From Haplomitrium mnioides (Eukaryota; Marchantiophyta; Haplomitriopsida; Calobryales), in the NCBI GenBank assembly GCA_049999725.1, contig JBNGIS010034101.1, positions 1 to 62,672 on the forward strand: a stretch of 62,672 nt of DNA, in the 5' to 3' direction. The notes beneath the pieces were generated by a model that worked only from the letters and a program-made list of their open reading frames with translations, was not told the DNA's origin and ran no database searches. The position numbers and the translations under genes are program-made. Below, in pieces: positions 21,576-33,370 of this stretch. Numbering within the stretch: position 1 is the first letter of the stretch; each line of letters begins with the position of its first letter.

Positions 21576-21722
21576 TGTTGTAGAGTGAGAATCACACACA
21601 GAGTACTGCGCCCAACGATGCTCCGTGTATTGATCAATAGAATAGTGATGAGGGATCGAATGTCCCTCTTATCTACACATCCATTCCATTCTATATATAG
21701 GGGTATACTGTGTTCTATAACA
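21576..21722 (-). repeat. Copia 5' LTR (147 bp)
   Basis: TG..CA bounded and adjacent to the right GTTAA target duplication (21723-21727). It carries the promoter TATA box CTATATATAG on the minus strand. Confidence 0.95.
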
Positions 21723-22664
21723 GTTAAGGAATTTTGATATTCAGAAAATGCTTTGTAAAACTAAAGAAATTTAGAATGAAGTAGGGATCATTCTTTTTCA
21801 AATAAGTTGTGTAATTGTCATAAACCTCTTATTTGGTAAAATTATTGGGCAAATCATACATTTGGTAAGTTGGCATTCTCTCATAATGTCATTGAAAGAA
21901 ATTATCCATTTACTCACGTGCAAATACCCCTTCAATAGACAAATTTCTGTTTCCAAAAGTGCCTCTAAGATTTGCGTTTCTTAGTTCTTGTATTATTTGA
22001 GTTATATGGATAATATTGATAATATTGACTTGAATGCTTTTCTACATATAATAGTACCATTGAGAAAAGTAAATCAATTGCCAAGATTTAAAAATAATAA
22101 AATAAAAGATTTAAAAATAAAATTTTTCTTGGAACTTCCATTGTAGTATGATATCTCAATTCTTCATGCTTTGCCAAAAATACATTTCTTTGATAGCCTT
22201 GATAAAATATACCTTGCCCAACGACAAAAAATGATTTGGCAATATGAAATTCTCCTCAACTTCAAAATTGATATCAGATTGAGTTTCTTCTTTATAAGGC
22301 TCTCGTCACAATAGACTTTTGGCAAAGAATTGTCATGCAAAAGATTTATGTGTTTGGGTTTTGGCCCAAACAAAGAACTCTTCTGTTTGGCTAGTTGATT
22401 TGGTCCAAATGCAAATCCAATCATTAGAGACAAAGAATTATCTTCAAGATCTTTTGCATCATCTCAAGTGAACTTCAATTTTGGAGTGTGCTTCTTCAAT
22501 CTATGTAAAAAAATGCTAATTCGTAAGAGAATTTGAACAAGCTAGAATAGAATCATCCCCAAAATCTTGAACTTATGGTAGCAATTTTTCCAGAATAACT
22601 AGAGCTCTAGGCAATAATTTTAGAGAAATATTTTTTGATTAAGAATCATTACCTAGAACTTATT
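21723..22664. repeat. Host unit X, right part
   Basis: This aligns along its length with 49642-50650 (unit Y). Shared words include 'gttaaggaattttgata/gctaaggaattttgaca', 'ttggtaaaattattg', 'cattctctcataatg', 'gtgcaaataccccttc' and 'cttcaaaattgatat'. On the minus strand, 22164-22433 contains a diverged frame with KVYCDESLI and SILKLRRISY, similar to KVHCDKVFI and SILKLRRIL in unit Y. The unit therefore probably carried coding sequence once. Family not recognised. Confidence 0.65.
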
Positions 22665-23665
22665 AGATCAAGTAAGAAGATGCTTAAAGACCATCATGTT
22701 AAAATCACTAGATTATGTGAGAAGATTTTTGAATGACATAATATAAAACTAAAGTGGATTAAGCAAGAAGATGCAAAAAGATTACCATATAAAACTACAT
22801 CCAAAAGGTAAAAAGATGCATGAAGATCATCATGTATGACTACCTTATATTAGCCAAGAAGTTACTCAAAGACCATCACAAAAAACTACATTAGAATAGA
22901 GAAGATGACGCTTGTACACCATCATGTAAAACTACTTTAGATTGGGTAGGAAGATGCTTGAAGACCATCATGTAAAACTTCATTACAGATGGGTCAAAAG
23001 TTCTCAAAGACCTTGTCATGTAGAACAGCACTAGAAGAGGTAAGAAGATGCTTAAAAATCACCATGACAAAGTACACCATACTTGAATAAAAGATGTTTG
23101 AAAACCATCATATAGAACAACTTTAGACTAGTTAAGAAGATGCTTTAAGACCATCATGTAAAACTCCACTAGCATAGTCAAAAAAATGCTTTGAGATCGT
23201 CATGTAGAACTATATTAGACTATGCATTAAGATGCTTGAAGGTTATCATGTTGAGCTACATTAGACTTTGTTAGAAAGAGCATCAAGACCATCATATAAA
23301 ACAAAATAAGATGAGGTAAAGATGCTTCAAGACTATCATGCAAGACTTTATTAGAGTAGGTAGGAAGATGCTTGAAGATAATCATCTAAACCAATAATAG
23401 ATTAGTTAAAAGGATGCTTGAAAACCATCATGTGAAACTACAATAGATGAGTTAAGAAGATGTATTTAAAATTTTCATGTAATTCTAAATTAGACACGTC
23501 AAAATGATGCTTGAAGATAATCATATATGACTACATTAGTATATTCAAGAAGACACTTTGAGATCATCATGTAAAACTACATTAGATTAGGCAAGAAGAT
23601 GCTTGAAGACCTTCATGTTGAGCTACATTAGAAAATGCTATAAAATGCATCAAGATCTCATTATC
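22665..23665. repeat. Minisatellite, about 46-bp units
   Basis: About twenty diverged copies of 'agaagatgcttgaagaccatcatgtaaaactacattagattag' run head to tail. Units differ by 10-25% and small indels. Nothing in it looks coding. It is absent from unit Y, where sequence continues without an array. Confidence 0.85.
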
Positions 23666-24650
23666 TCTTGTGGAATGTTCAAGGATATCAAAAACCATCT
23701 ATATGAGGCTCTTTGCATCAACTAAAAAAGGAATTGGATTGTACAAGACCTCCTTGAAACATATTGCAATTGAAGAAATCAAGCGCAAAGATGTCTTCAA
23801 CTTAGATTTGATACATGTGTACAAGGACGTAGAGGTAAGCACATGTTTCTTTAAATTTTGTTTTCTAATGTTGAGTCCAAGTGCATTTAGACTCTTGACT
23901 CCATGTATGCTTGGACTTAGTAGTCCATGCGTATAAGGACTCCTAAATCCATGCGCGCATAGACTCTTGAGTAGAAGTGTGCATGGACTCAAGAGTCTTT
24001 TGTGCTTTTGCTTTGTTGTCGACAATTCTTGCTCACAATGACGTGTTTTTTCTCCATAATATTTTGAATAGTTACTCTTTTGTTTTACTTGTCGTAGTAT
24101 CTTTCTTATTTTGTGAATACGCACCTTGATGTGAAATGAGTGGAGAGATATTTCATTAAACTAACATCCTCTATGAAATGTTTGAAGGTTAAACAAAATT
24201 ACTCTACTGACCAATCCAATCTACACCTATGTGCGGAAACCTTTCTTTGTAAAGACACTGGAAGATCGTCAATGTCAAAAACAAGCAAAGCTACAAAACC
24301 AACAGAAGGATCTTGAAGAAAGAGCCAAGTTTGCCAAAAAAAACCGACTCCAGTAATGCCTTTGCATGTCAAGTCTCCACCATCACCTCTGTCTCCTCCA
24401 AGCTCTCCTCAAACAACATCATTTTCTTCAACTTTGAGTGGGTCAAAAGAGAAGTTGGAGCTTCAACCTCATCTACACGTACCTACATCAAGAAAAAATG
24501 TGGTTGGGCGCAAATGAACAAGGAAAGAGAGTAGGTTGATCCTTAAAACAATTTATAGCAAAGACAAGAACACGATTTGAGAGTCAGAAATTCAGTGTCA
24601 AAGGGTGTTAGGTCTTGAAATGCAAGGCATAGGGAGAGGAGCCTTGCTTT
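23666..24650. other. Unassigned region with short repeat patch
   Basis: At 23870-24000 a small cluster of 'catggactcttgag / ccatgcgcgcatagactc' words matches the theme of the arrays at 43060-43520 and 45410-46370. No gene can be supported in the rest. The open frames here are short and lack family motifs. Confidence 0.4.
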
Positions 24651-26689
24651 GGTCAGTGTTGTAGTATATAACCTAACTTAGGACGAGACTAGCTTGGCTG
24701 GAACAGGTAAGGTCCCCTGCTGATCGAGCTATCTAGAGATACACTTGGTTGTGGTGGGAGTAAGGTCCACCACAACTCAAGGGATAATGAGGGTCCTTTT
24801 TTTCTTCCCACACCACCAGTTTGGGACCTGCAAACGATTGGTGGCTTGCTGGTTGGTCTTAAAGGCTCAGAAGTAGCCGCCCATAACATAAAAGAAATAA
24901 TTCAAAGGCATTTGATTTTAGATGTTTCAACTTGGACAGAGCATCTCAAATACATGCATATACATGATCACATACATTCACTTATTCTAGTAATAGCACT
25001 TTACTCATTGGCATATAACAAGGTAGCCAATACAAAAAATGTTTCAGGTCTAAAGCTCTCACTAGGATTATAACACCCAAGTATGCACTTCATAAATATC
25101 TTCCCTTTACTCAGTTCTCAAATGGTATAACAACACCCACTAGTCTCTCTTGAAAGGACAACCCCAAGACAAAACTACTCGCCTGAATTGGCTATACTAC
25201 TACTCCACTCATCACACTTAACACGAGTTGACATAACACACAAAATACTAAACCCACACACACAGTATACGGCACAGAAATTTTTTGTAAGTGTTCTTTT
25301 TTACCTTAGCTACCAGCTAACCACCACCTTGGAAAAAGAGCCATCAGACTTGAGCCCTCAAAATAGTTGGTGCACTTCCCCACTAACACCTTGCAACCCA
25401 CACCATTCTCATGTAGTCTGTAATTCACCACACAGTTCAATAATCATCATTCCTCCATCCTTCTTTCTTATCTTTCTTTCACCACCCAAGCTCTCCTTTA
25501 TGTTGCTTCTACACACGCTTGAGAACCCTCTTGGTCTCTGTAATCCCGTCACTAATAAAGCTCCCCTCAGGTTTAGTCTTATTTTAATATATCCCTCCAA
25601 CATGTTCAACTGTCTTCTTGTTCCCTTTCGTCGAATTAACGACATACCCAACTTTCCTTCTTGTGTCTCTTTCTTCTTTTTTCAAGTGACTCCCATCTCC
25701 TAGGAGACTCTCAATAGCTTATCTGCTCATTTGAAAGGCTCCTCTCGATGATTCAAGGAATTTTGCTACAACGGTATACTTGTAAATACACATCTGGACT
25801 ATCTCTTCACCTTTCTATTCGATCACTTTCGTCTTTCTTTTCCACTTCGTTTGTCCTCGTGATCCCTACCTAGACAGATCAAAGACTCCAAGTGCAGCAC
25901 CATTCAGATCAGGTTTCTATTCGGAGGTGATCCCTTGCCATTGCTAAAACTCCATCGATTATCACCTCGTTCCTTACTTGAATCATTTCACCTAACCAAT
26001 CGATTCGGTGCCTTCGTCCTTAGTTTTTTTTTTTTTTTGGAAATCATCACCATCTTCTTCACCACTTTGACATGGCTCCTTTCTCACCTGGGTGCAAAGA
26101 TCACATGACTGTGAGCAACGGACCAGGCTGCCATCGAGAAAATTTCTTCCTCGAGCAACTTTCCGTCAATCATGCTTCTTTCTTCGATGCAATATCAATA
26201 GTCCTACTATGAGAGGTAGATTCAATTGTGGTTTGGAGCTGCGACCCTTCTCACTTTGATGTCAATCACTCCAAGGCAAGGTGGGTCAACATTCAGGTGT
26301 ACTACAACGTGGATTAAGAGTTTGGTCCCCATCCTTCTTCCCATCTCCTAGCGGGCATCAATCTCAACGCTTATTCTTTGGCTCATGAATTCTCTTGAAT
26401 GGTGGGAATGAAAATTCCCTTCAGGGCTGACAAGAATTTGCCCCTCGATCCATCATTTCCTCTCTTCTTTTGTCAAGCATCCCTCGTGCAGATGTAAACT
26501 CTCGAATCTGGTGCTTAACCTTAAGACTAGTTCCTTCTTTGATCTGAGCCACCATCTGCTTGCAACTTGTCTATTTGTTGCTTTTGATTTCTTGTTATAT
26601 TAATTTCCGATCGATTCCTTTCCTTCTCTCTGAATTTCCAAAGTAATCAAGTAGGTTGTTGTGATGCAAATAGAACGTCACTCCTTTCA
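24651..26689. other. Unassigned; may be the outer part of the left LTR of the Tat-like element
   Basis: This is C- and T-rich on the plus strand with no protein motifs; the 171-codon frame at 25188 is low complexity. It directly precedes the repeated block at 26690. If the right-hand copy at 30915 is truncated, the left LTR would extend into this stretch. No TG..CA border was found. Confidence 0.3.
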
Positions 26690-27987
26690 AATTTCTGGAC
26701 TACTCTTTGAATACAGCCAATAGGAGAATGACTTTGGCCTTCTTTACACCTTAGGCGGTTGACAATGGGATTGCTCTTCATCTCCCTGTTTGCTGATGCA
26801 TTTCAAATTGTATGCTCGCTTATGGCTTCTGCGTCAAGCTCTCACGTCCATCCCTTGTGTTTGTCTTCAGCCCATGCAACTTGTTTCCAGTGCTTAGCTA
26901 TCATTTCCAAGAACTCAAGTGCATCATTCTTCAACGCACTATTCACCCTTGTTGATTCCCATATTCCCCTCAACAATCAACATCTTGGATGCAACACCCC
27001 TTTCTTCCCTTTCCCTCGCTAACGTATCTGCTAGAGTATCTCCTCCATGCTTATTTCTCTTCTCATATCTTTCTTCTCCATTCCAGTCAGATCGCATCCT
27101 GGCTCTGGAACTACATGCAACATCTCCTGCTACAAGCATTCTTGAATCGTGTTGTTTTGTCTCTCTTGGTGCATGTTACTGTAGCACTCCGCTAGTGCAC
27201 TGATGAACCTTCATCCTTCCACTCCATGAACCAACATCTCAACTCCTTCTTGTATGGTGACGCTTCTTTCTCCATCATTTTTTTTCCAAGACTGCGCCAC
27301 ACAAGGTAGAGAAGAGAGCAAAAAAAAATCCCCTTTTTTTTTCTTATCAACTGCCTCTAAATTCCTATGCGTGGGAAATTCTATTTCAACATACATTCTT
27401 GGATGAAGGAGATCTTGGTCATCCACTTTATCTTCTTTTTTCTTTGGCTTGGTTGGTAGCTTAGGTTTCGTGTTAATTAATTAATATTTTGTATTATCTT
27501 TTGTTGTTTGTTGACTCAAGAAATTTTTTCCAATTCCTACAAAATACAAAACATACACCCATATACTCTGACAACACATACACACACACAACCTCACTTA
27601 CAAGAGGACAACTTTCTCTTTTCTTCCTGCTGAAGCAGTGTTTCTCCATTTTCCTTCGTTTTTGGCTGTTCAAGTTGTTGTTGTTGTTGCCTTATCTGTT
27701 TCTTGACTTGATTGGTACCTGTAATTTTCAAAGACTTGTGCTATTCCTATGGCTGTATTTCTAGATCCTAAAGAAGCCTTTCTACTTTAAATTTAACAAA
27801 AAGTCTTTTAACTTAATCCTAAAAAGTCTTTTAGTTGTATATTTTTTGTCCTTCTTTGTTTTAGACAGTGTCCATTGTTTTCCATTTCTGCCATTTGCAT
27901 ACTTGATTTCATCCTCTCTTTTTTTTGCTTTCTTCCACCTTTGCCTCTCCTTGTGTGTGTCTTCATCTCCTATCCTGGACCCTAACA
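26690..27987 (-). repeat. Left LTR (3' LTR) of the Tat-like gypsy element, at least 1.3 kb
   Basis: 26690-27250 matches 30915-31476, and 27258-27987 matches 35078-35782. The two right-hand pieces are contiguous once the 3591-bp insertion at 31482-35072 is removed. The inner edge on the minus strand is TGTTAGGGTCC (27987), and the right copy starts TGTTAAGGTCC at 35782, a good LTR start. The outer edge is uncertain. Contains 'tttgttgtttgttgactcaa' and a polypyrimidine stretch. Non-coding. Confidence 0.7.
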
Positions 27988-28199
27988 AATCCTTCGGTTC
28001 AATTCTAAGCATCTCGTGCGAAGAATATAGCTTGGCTGCTCTGGAATTCCCAAGGATGGGTCATGGCATGGTGGCAAGGAATAGAACAATTGGAAGAAAA
28101 AAAATTGACGACAAAGAGCAAGGTACTCCACAAGCACCGCCAAACAATACAACTCATACACAATAGAGCTTAACACGATTAGCATTTACATGGGCAGCA

Positions 28200-30850
28200 A
28201 AGGTTGTACCATCTAATGTGGAGAGACTCAGGTAGCTATGGGGATGGTTAGCTATCACTTTGTAAGGGCCAGGCTAGTGTGTTTTAAACTTGGGGGCAAA
28301 ATGCAAGAATCTCATGTCGAATACCAAAACTAGATCATTGAGCACAAATGTTCTCATCGTGATTGTTTTATCATGGGTAAGCTTGATGCAGTGCTGATGG
28401 GCAAAGCGTAGATCTGAGGCTTGAATCCTATCTTCTTGCAATTTCTCTAAGGTTGTCAATCTGTGTTTCAAGGACTCTAAGGGTCCTAATCGACTGGAAA
28501 TGGCAATCCGCAAGGAAGAGACTTGTATTTCAATGGGTAGCAAAGCCTCTCGCTTGTAGACCAGGTGGAATAGTGTAAAACATGTAGCTACCTTTGTCAT
28601 GGAGCAATAGACCCATAAGGCCGCAAGTAAATGTTCATCCCAAACAGATCTGTGATGAGATACAGTCTTGGTTAGTATGGCTTTCAAGATTTTGTTTGTA
28701 CTCTCTGCCTAGCCATTTGCTTGAGGATGGTATGACGCCAATGTGCAGTGGCATATGGAGTATAGAGCGGTGAAGGCGTCAATGACCTCATTTAGAAAAT
28801 GAGTGTCACGATCACTAACCAACTCTAAAGGGCAGCCATATCTGGTTAAAACCTAGGAATAGAGGAATAAAGAAACAGATATCGCATTATCTGCCAGAAG
28901 CACGATAGCTTTTGCCCACTTTGTACCATAATCAATAGTTGCAAGGATATACTGGCTTTGTCTTGAGCGAGAAGGTGAGGTAATAGGACCTATGAAGTCC
29001 AATCCCCATTTTTCAAAAGCAGAGAGTGGTAAGATAGGCACTAAGCACATCTCCAGATTATGTGTAGGCTTTCTTGTTCTCTAGTAGGCATCACATGTGC
29101 GAGCAAATTTGTGTGAATCTGCAAATAAGGTTGGCCGCCAATAACCAGAGCAGAGTACTTTTCTGACGGTGGTCTTTCCCGCAAAATATCCTCCACATGC
29201 AGAGGTGTGCAGCCTTGTAAAACCTGCGGGGTCTGTGGTGGTACCAAACATCTTCTCAAGATGCCATCCACACCCATTCTGTAGAGAATACCCAAAAGAA
29301 TAGTGTAAGGAGCGGCCGATCTGGTGAAGGCTTGCCGCTGATCAGACTTGATATGCAAAGGAAGAATGCAACTTATGAGGTACACAATCATATGGTTGTA
29401 CCAAGGATTGGCAGCCAATTGCTTATAAGGTGGATCAAGGCTAACCTTTATAGTGAGCAAAGTAGATACATTGGAAACTTACAAGTCTGGAAAAGTATCG
29501 TCTAAGGAGTTGAGTTCAAGAATTCCAAGCAAACAGGATAAGAGATCACAATTCCCATACTTAGTTCATGGTCGAACCTGTAGTTGGAAATTAAACTCCT
29601 AGAGAAGAAGAACCTATCAAGCTAGGTTGGCAGTAAGATTATGCTTGTTAACAATGTACTATAAAGAGTCATGATCTACGACAAAAGTGAAAGGATAACT
29701 GAGAAGGTAATGTCAAGATTTTTGGACTGTATGGATGAGTCCAAGAGCTTTTTGCTCATTGACATTGTAATTCCACTCAGCCAAGCTGAGTTGACGTCCG
29801 GCGTAATAAATAGGACACTCTTTGCCCTCTTGAATTTGGGCCAGTACTGCACCCGTGGCAGTAGAAGAAGTGTCCACCATCACTAGAAAAGGAAGAGACC
29901 AATCTATCCGAGCTAGGAAAGGCAGAGAAGCCAAGACATCTTTTAAGGCTTGAAATGCTTGTTGGCAGTCTTCAGTCCAGACAAAGTGAACTGTATGCCT
30001 TGTCAGCTGATATAGTGGAGTAGCTATCTTAGCATAATTCAAGCAATATCGTATGTAATAAACTGATTTTCCTAGAAAATGTTATAGTTGCTTGACTGTG
30101 TTAAATGGGAGAAGTAAGGATAATGCTCACCTTTGCTGGATCTGAGTGTAGACCCTTTTTGGAGATGATATGCCCTAGAAGCACACCGGTTGGTGCTAGG
30201 AACTTACACTTCTTTGGATTTAAGGAAATGCCATATGTGCGGCAACAAGTGAGGGCAAGTTTCAGTTTGGCAAGATGCTAGTCTGTAGTGCTGTACATCG
30301 TGAAATTTTCCAAGTAAATCTCTAGACACTTTTGGTCCTTGGAGAAGGGACTCAAATGCCATGAGCATAATCCTCTGAAATGCGCTTGGAGCATTGCAAA
30401 GGCCAAAAACCAATTTGTTGTATGAGTAACACCTCCAATACGTAGTGACAGTAGTGAGATGTCTAGAATTCGGATGGATTTTGATTTGATTATATCAAAA
30501 AAACCCATCCAGAAAGCTGTAGCACTGTTTTCTAGCCACGTTATCCAGAATTGTGTTGATAAATAGGATAGTAAAGTGTTCCAAGATAGTTGCAACATTA
30601 AGGGTCTTGAAATCGCCATATACTCTTACTGATCCATCAGGTTTGAGAACTACCACAATAGATGAAACCCAATGGCTGAGGCCTGCATGGGATATGATGC
30701 TTGCATGTAGCATTTTTGTAATGTCTTTTTGACCTAGCTCTGTGTATTCTGGATTGAGCCTGTACAAACGTTTTCGTATAAGGTGAGCATCTGGTCTAAG
30801 CTTGATGTGATACTGATATACAAATGTTGGGATTCTTGTCATCTCATCAT
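28200..30850 (-). pseudogene. Tat/Athila-like Ty3/gypsy pol remnant: RT, RNase H, integrase; no gag or protease
   Basis: RT at 30060-30842 includes YQYHIKLRPDAHLIRKRLY, VVVLKPDGSVRVYGDFKTLN and MVFGLCNAPSAFQRIMLMAF; the catalytic box lies in a damaged stretch near 30300. RNase H follows at 29600-30042 (FVWTEDCQQAFQALKD, YYAGRQLSLAEWNYNVNEQK). Integrase occupies 28274-29460. Its zinc-binding segment runs from LLGILYRMGVDGILRRC to a C-x2-C near 29075, the first Asp is in KWGLDFIGPITSP, the second Asp in VSDRDTHF, and the Glu lies just after a stop (NG-stop-AESTN). The C-terminal part reads ALWVYCSMTKVATCFTLFH and YKREALLPIEIQ, a signature of the Tat/Athila branch. It is cut by frameshifts and stops, and sequence equivalent to gag and protease is missing: the repeat copy starts within 75 bases of the RT. 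Confidence 0.85.
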
Positions 30851-30914
30851 ACTCCTAGGCAAAAACATCAATGTACTTATGGATAAGTTGCAAGAAGACC
30901 AGTTCCCTTTTGAA

Positions 30915-31476
30915 TTTTTGGACTACTCTTTGAATACAACCAATAGGAGAATGACTTTGGTCTTCTTTACACCTTAAGCGGCTGACAATGGGATTGCTCT
31001 TCATCTCCCTGTTTGTTGATGCATTTCAAATCATATACTGGCTCATGGCTTTTGCGTCAAGCTCTCACGTCCCTCCCTTGTGTTTGTCTTCAGCCCATGC
31101 AACTTGTTTCCAGTGCTCAGCTATCATTTCCAAGAACTTAGATGCATCATTCTTCAGCACGCTATTCACCCTTGTTGATTTCCATATTACCTTCAACAAT
31201 TAACATCTTGGATGCAGCACCCTTTTCTTCCCTTTCCTCCGCTAACACATCTACTAGAGTATCTCCTCCATACTTATTTCTCTTCTCGGATCTTTCTTCT
31301 CCATTCCAGTCGGATCGCATCTTGGCTCTAGAACTACATGCAACATCTCTTGCTACAAGTATTCTTGAATCGTGTTGTTTTATCTCTCTTGATGCATGTT
31401 ATTGTAGTACTCTGCTAGTGCAGTGATGAACCTTCATCCTTCCCCTCCGTGAACCAACATCTCAGCTCCTTCTTGC
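30915..31476 (-). repeat. Right LTR of the Tat-like element, part 1
   Basis: Matches 26690-27250 at roughly 93%, for example 'ggactactctttgaatac' and 'caataggagaatgacttt' in both. It is interrupted at 31477 by the solo LTR. Its left edge abuts RT sequence, so it is probably a deletion junction rather than a true LTR border. Confidence 0.75.
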
Positions 31477-31730
31477 ATGGCTGTCAACCGGGTGTGTCTG
31501 AGTTTTTACATTTTTTGTGAATTCAGAGTTTCCAAGCTAGGTGGTTTCCTTCAGTTTGTGTTAGCCTGTTGTGTTTTAGTGTATTTTATTGTTTTATTGT
31601 TGTTATGCCAACCTTGCACCTTTCTCCTCTTTCCCCTTTCCCTTCTCTTCCTTTCTTTTCTGCCTTCCCCAATGAATGTCATTGATCCTGCAAATGCAAA
31701 GGGGAGCCCTTTGAAACTCAGATGAGTCAA

Positions 31731-31809
31731 AGGGAGATCTTCAGAGGGAGATCGTCAGAGGGAGATCCTCAGAGGGAGATCGTTAGAGGGAGATCGTCAG
31801 ACGGAGATT
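31731..31809. repeat. 16-bp tandem repeat
   Basis: About five copies of AGGGAGATCGTCAGAG with single-base changes, inside the solo LTR. Confidence 0.8.
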
Positions 31810-32879
31810 AGAAGAAAGAATCCAGCCACAATCGAGGAAGAATCCACGAGAGGACTTACGGGAGATGAAGGCGATCGAGTGAAAGTCGGGATCCAGAATG
31901 GAGGACCGAACAGTTTGGACCAGTGCAGCCTCAGTCCGTCACCATTCGGCGCGCGCCATATCTTGATAGAGAGAAGAGCTTGAGACAATCGCAGGGCAAT
32001 TTAAATCGAAGAGAATGAGGCTGAACTAAGGAAGAACGACCTTCGGGAAGTTAACCGATGGCCGCTGCACCGAGGAGTCCGTGGAGCGTCGCGGAAACAT
32101 GGCGGATCCTGGGGATCCGAAGGAACAACGGGATTGCGCCTTCCTATGTGGGGAGCCCCAGTTAAAGGGGATCCAATCAGCCTCTCTATGTGGGTTTCCC
32201 ACTTAACAGGGATCCGTGAAGGGGGTCCGACGGATCCCAACAGGGCGAAACGGGATAGGCGAAGCGGCGATTGACAAAAAGGTGACTTATCCCTATTTCT
32301 GTGGCGGAGGATTGCTTAAGGCAATTGCGAGGTTAAACAAGAAGGACGAAGCGCTGACAAATCATGGTCTCGAAGCCAAAGGGAATCCGAAGGACGTTGC
32401 AGAAACGTAGCAGCCCTAGCACATCTCACAGGATTCGGGGACACGCGTCAGTCCTAGGGAGTCCGCAGAACCTCAGTGGAGAAAGGGCGACCCTCACGGG
32501 AAGCAGCCCTCCTAAGTGGGCTTCCCAGTTTAAAGGGTTCCGATCTATCATCCAATGTGGGGAGCCTAGCTAACAGGGATCCGTTGGATACACAAGCGGG
32601 GACAGCGGCAAAAAGGTGATCTGTTAATGATCCGGTCAGCAGAAGAAGTAAGGGATCAGCAGCCAAAAAGACAACCTATCAACGATCCGACAAGAGGCAA
32701 GGAAAGAGCGCCATAAAGGCGATCTATCACGGGCCTAACCAGAGGAGAAAAAGGGGTACTGGAAAGGTGATATATCGATGGTCTGGCCAAAGGAGGACGA
32801 CGTGGTGCCGAAAAGAGGATATTTCACCGATCCAACGGGGGCAAAAGTGTAAGTCTTCATGGTTCTTATACGGAGGGTC

Positions 32880-33370
32880 AGGGCTTTGCGGATGACGTGG
32901 CATCCGCGGAAGACGAGTCAGCGCAAGTCAACTGCGGATTCCAGTCAACTGCGTCGGTCCGCCTACCCCTTTGCGGGGCGGCGTCGGACGGCGTTGCGAC
33001 GAATGACGTGGCGTTCAGCGGGGTCCGGGGGTTCCTGCGGGTCTTTGACAGAGGACGTGGCGCTCTACTATGGTCTGAGGGTTCCTGCGGGTCAGCATTG
33101 GGTCAACTACGGAATCAGGTCAAGGCGACGGTCTGCCTACCCCTTTGTGGGGCGACGGCGGACGGCGCTGTGCGGATGACGTGGTAGGCAAGACACGTGG
33201 CGACCTGTGGTGTTCCGAGGGTGACGACGGGATTCTGAAGAGCAATGGCGGGGTTGCGGGGCATTTTGCGGAGACGTGGCGCTCATGCGGGCCTTTGGGA
33301 ATCTGCGAGAGTATTAGAGATTCCTCGAGAATCTTGAGCTTTGCGGATGACGTGGCACCTCTGCGGGATA
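32880..33370. repeat. Degenerate repeats with TGCGGATGACGTGG words
   Basis: Within the solo LTR there are repeated modules sharing 'gcggatgacgtggc', 'gtccgcctacccctttgcgggg' (two versions, near 32950 and 33130) and 'gggttcctgcgggtc' (near 33025 and 33080). These could be duplicated promoter or enhancer elements, since ACGTGG is the core of plant G-box-like sites. That role is inference. Confidence 0.5.

Larger units (their letters stand above)
13975..21722 (-). mobile_element. Ty1/copia LTR retrotransposon, nearly complete and young
   Basis: This is a 7748-bp element on the minus strand with 147-bp LTRs that differ at three positions (all transitions) and begin TGTTG and end ATAACA. The target duplication GTTAA is perfect (13970-13974 and 21723-21727). 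The order is 5' LTR (right), an unusually long 1.8-kb leader, gag, protease, integrase, RT, RNase H, polypurine tract, 3' LTR (left). Gag to integrase carries a handful of stops and one frameshift, while RT-RNase H is a single open frame of 917 codons. An empty version of the insertion site is present at 49642-49646 in the paralogous unit Y. The high LTR identity marks it as the most recent insertion in the window. Confidence 0.95.

Noticed and set aside
13970-21727. Considered whether the 147-bp LTR element might be a TRIM or LARD
   Set aside because: It encodes recognisable gag, protease, integrase and RT-RNase H, so it is an autonomous-type copia.
22665-23665. Regular repeats with spacers, CRISPR-like at first sight
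   Set aside because: The units are contiguous and diverged, spacers are not unique sequences of constant size, and the context is eukaryotic nuclear DNA.
25188-25703. A 171-codon plus-strand frame rich in Ser, Pro, His and Leu
   Set aside because: C/T-rich sequence with few stop words; no domain, no homologous second copy in the window, and it sits where the outer LTR of the Tat-like element is expected.
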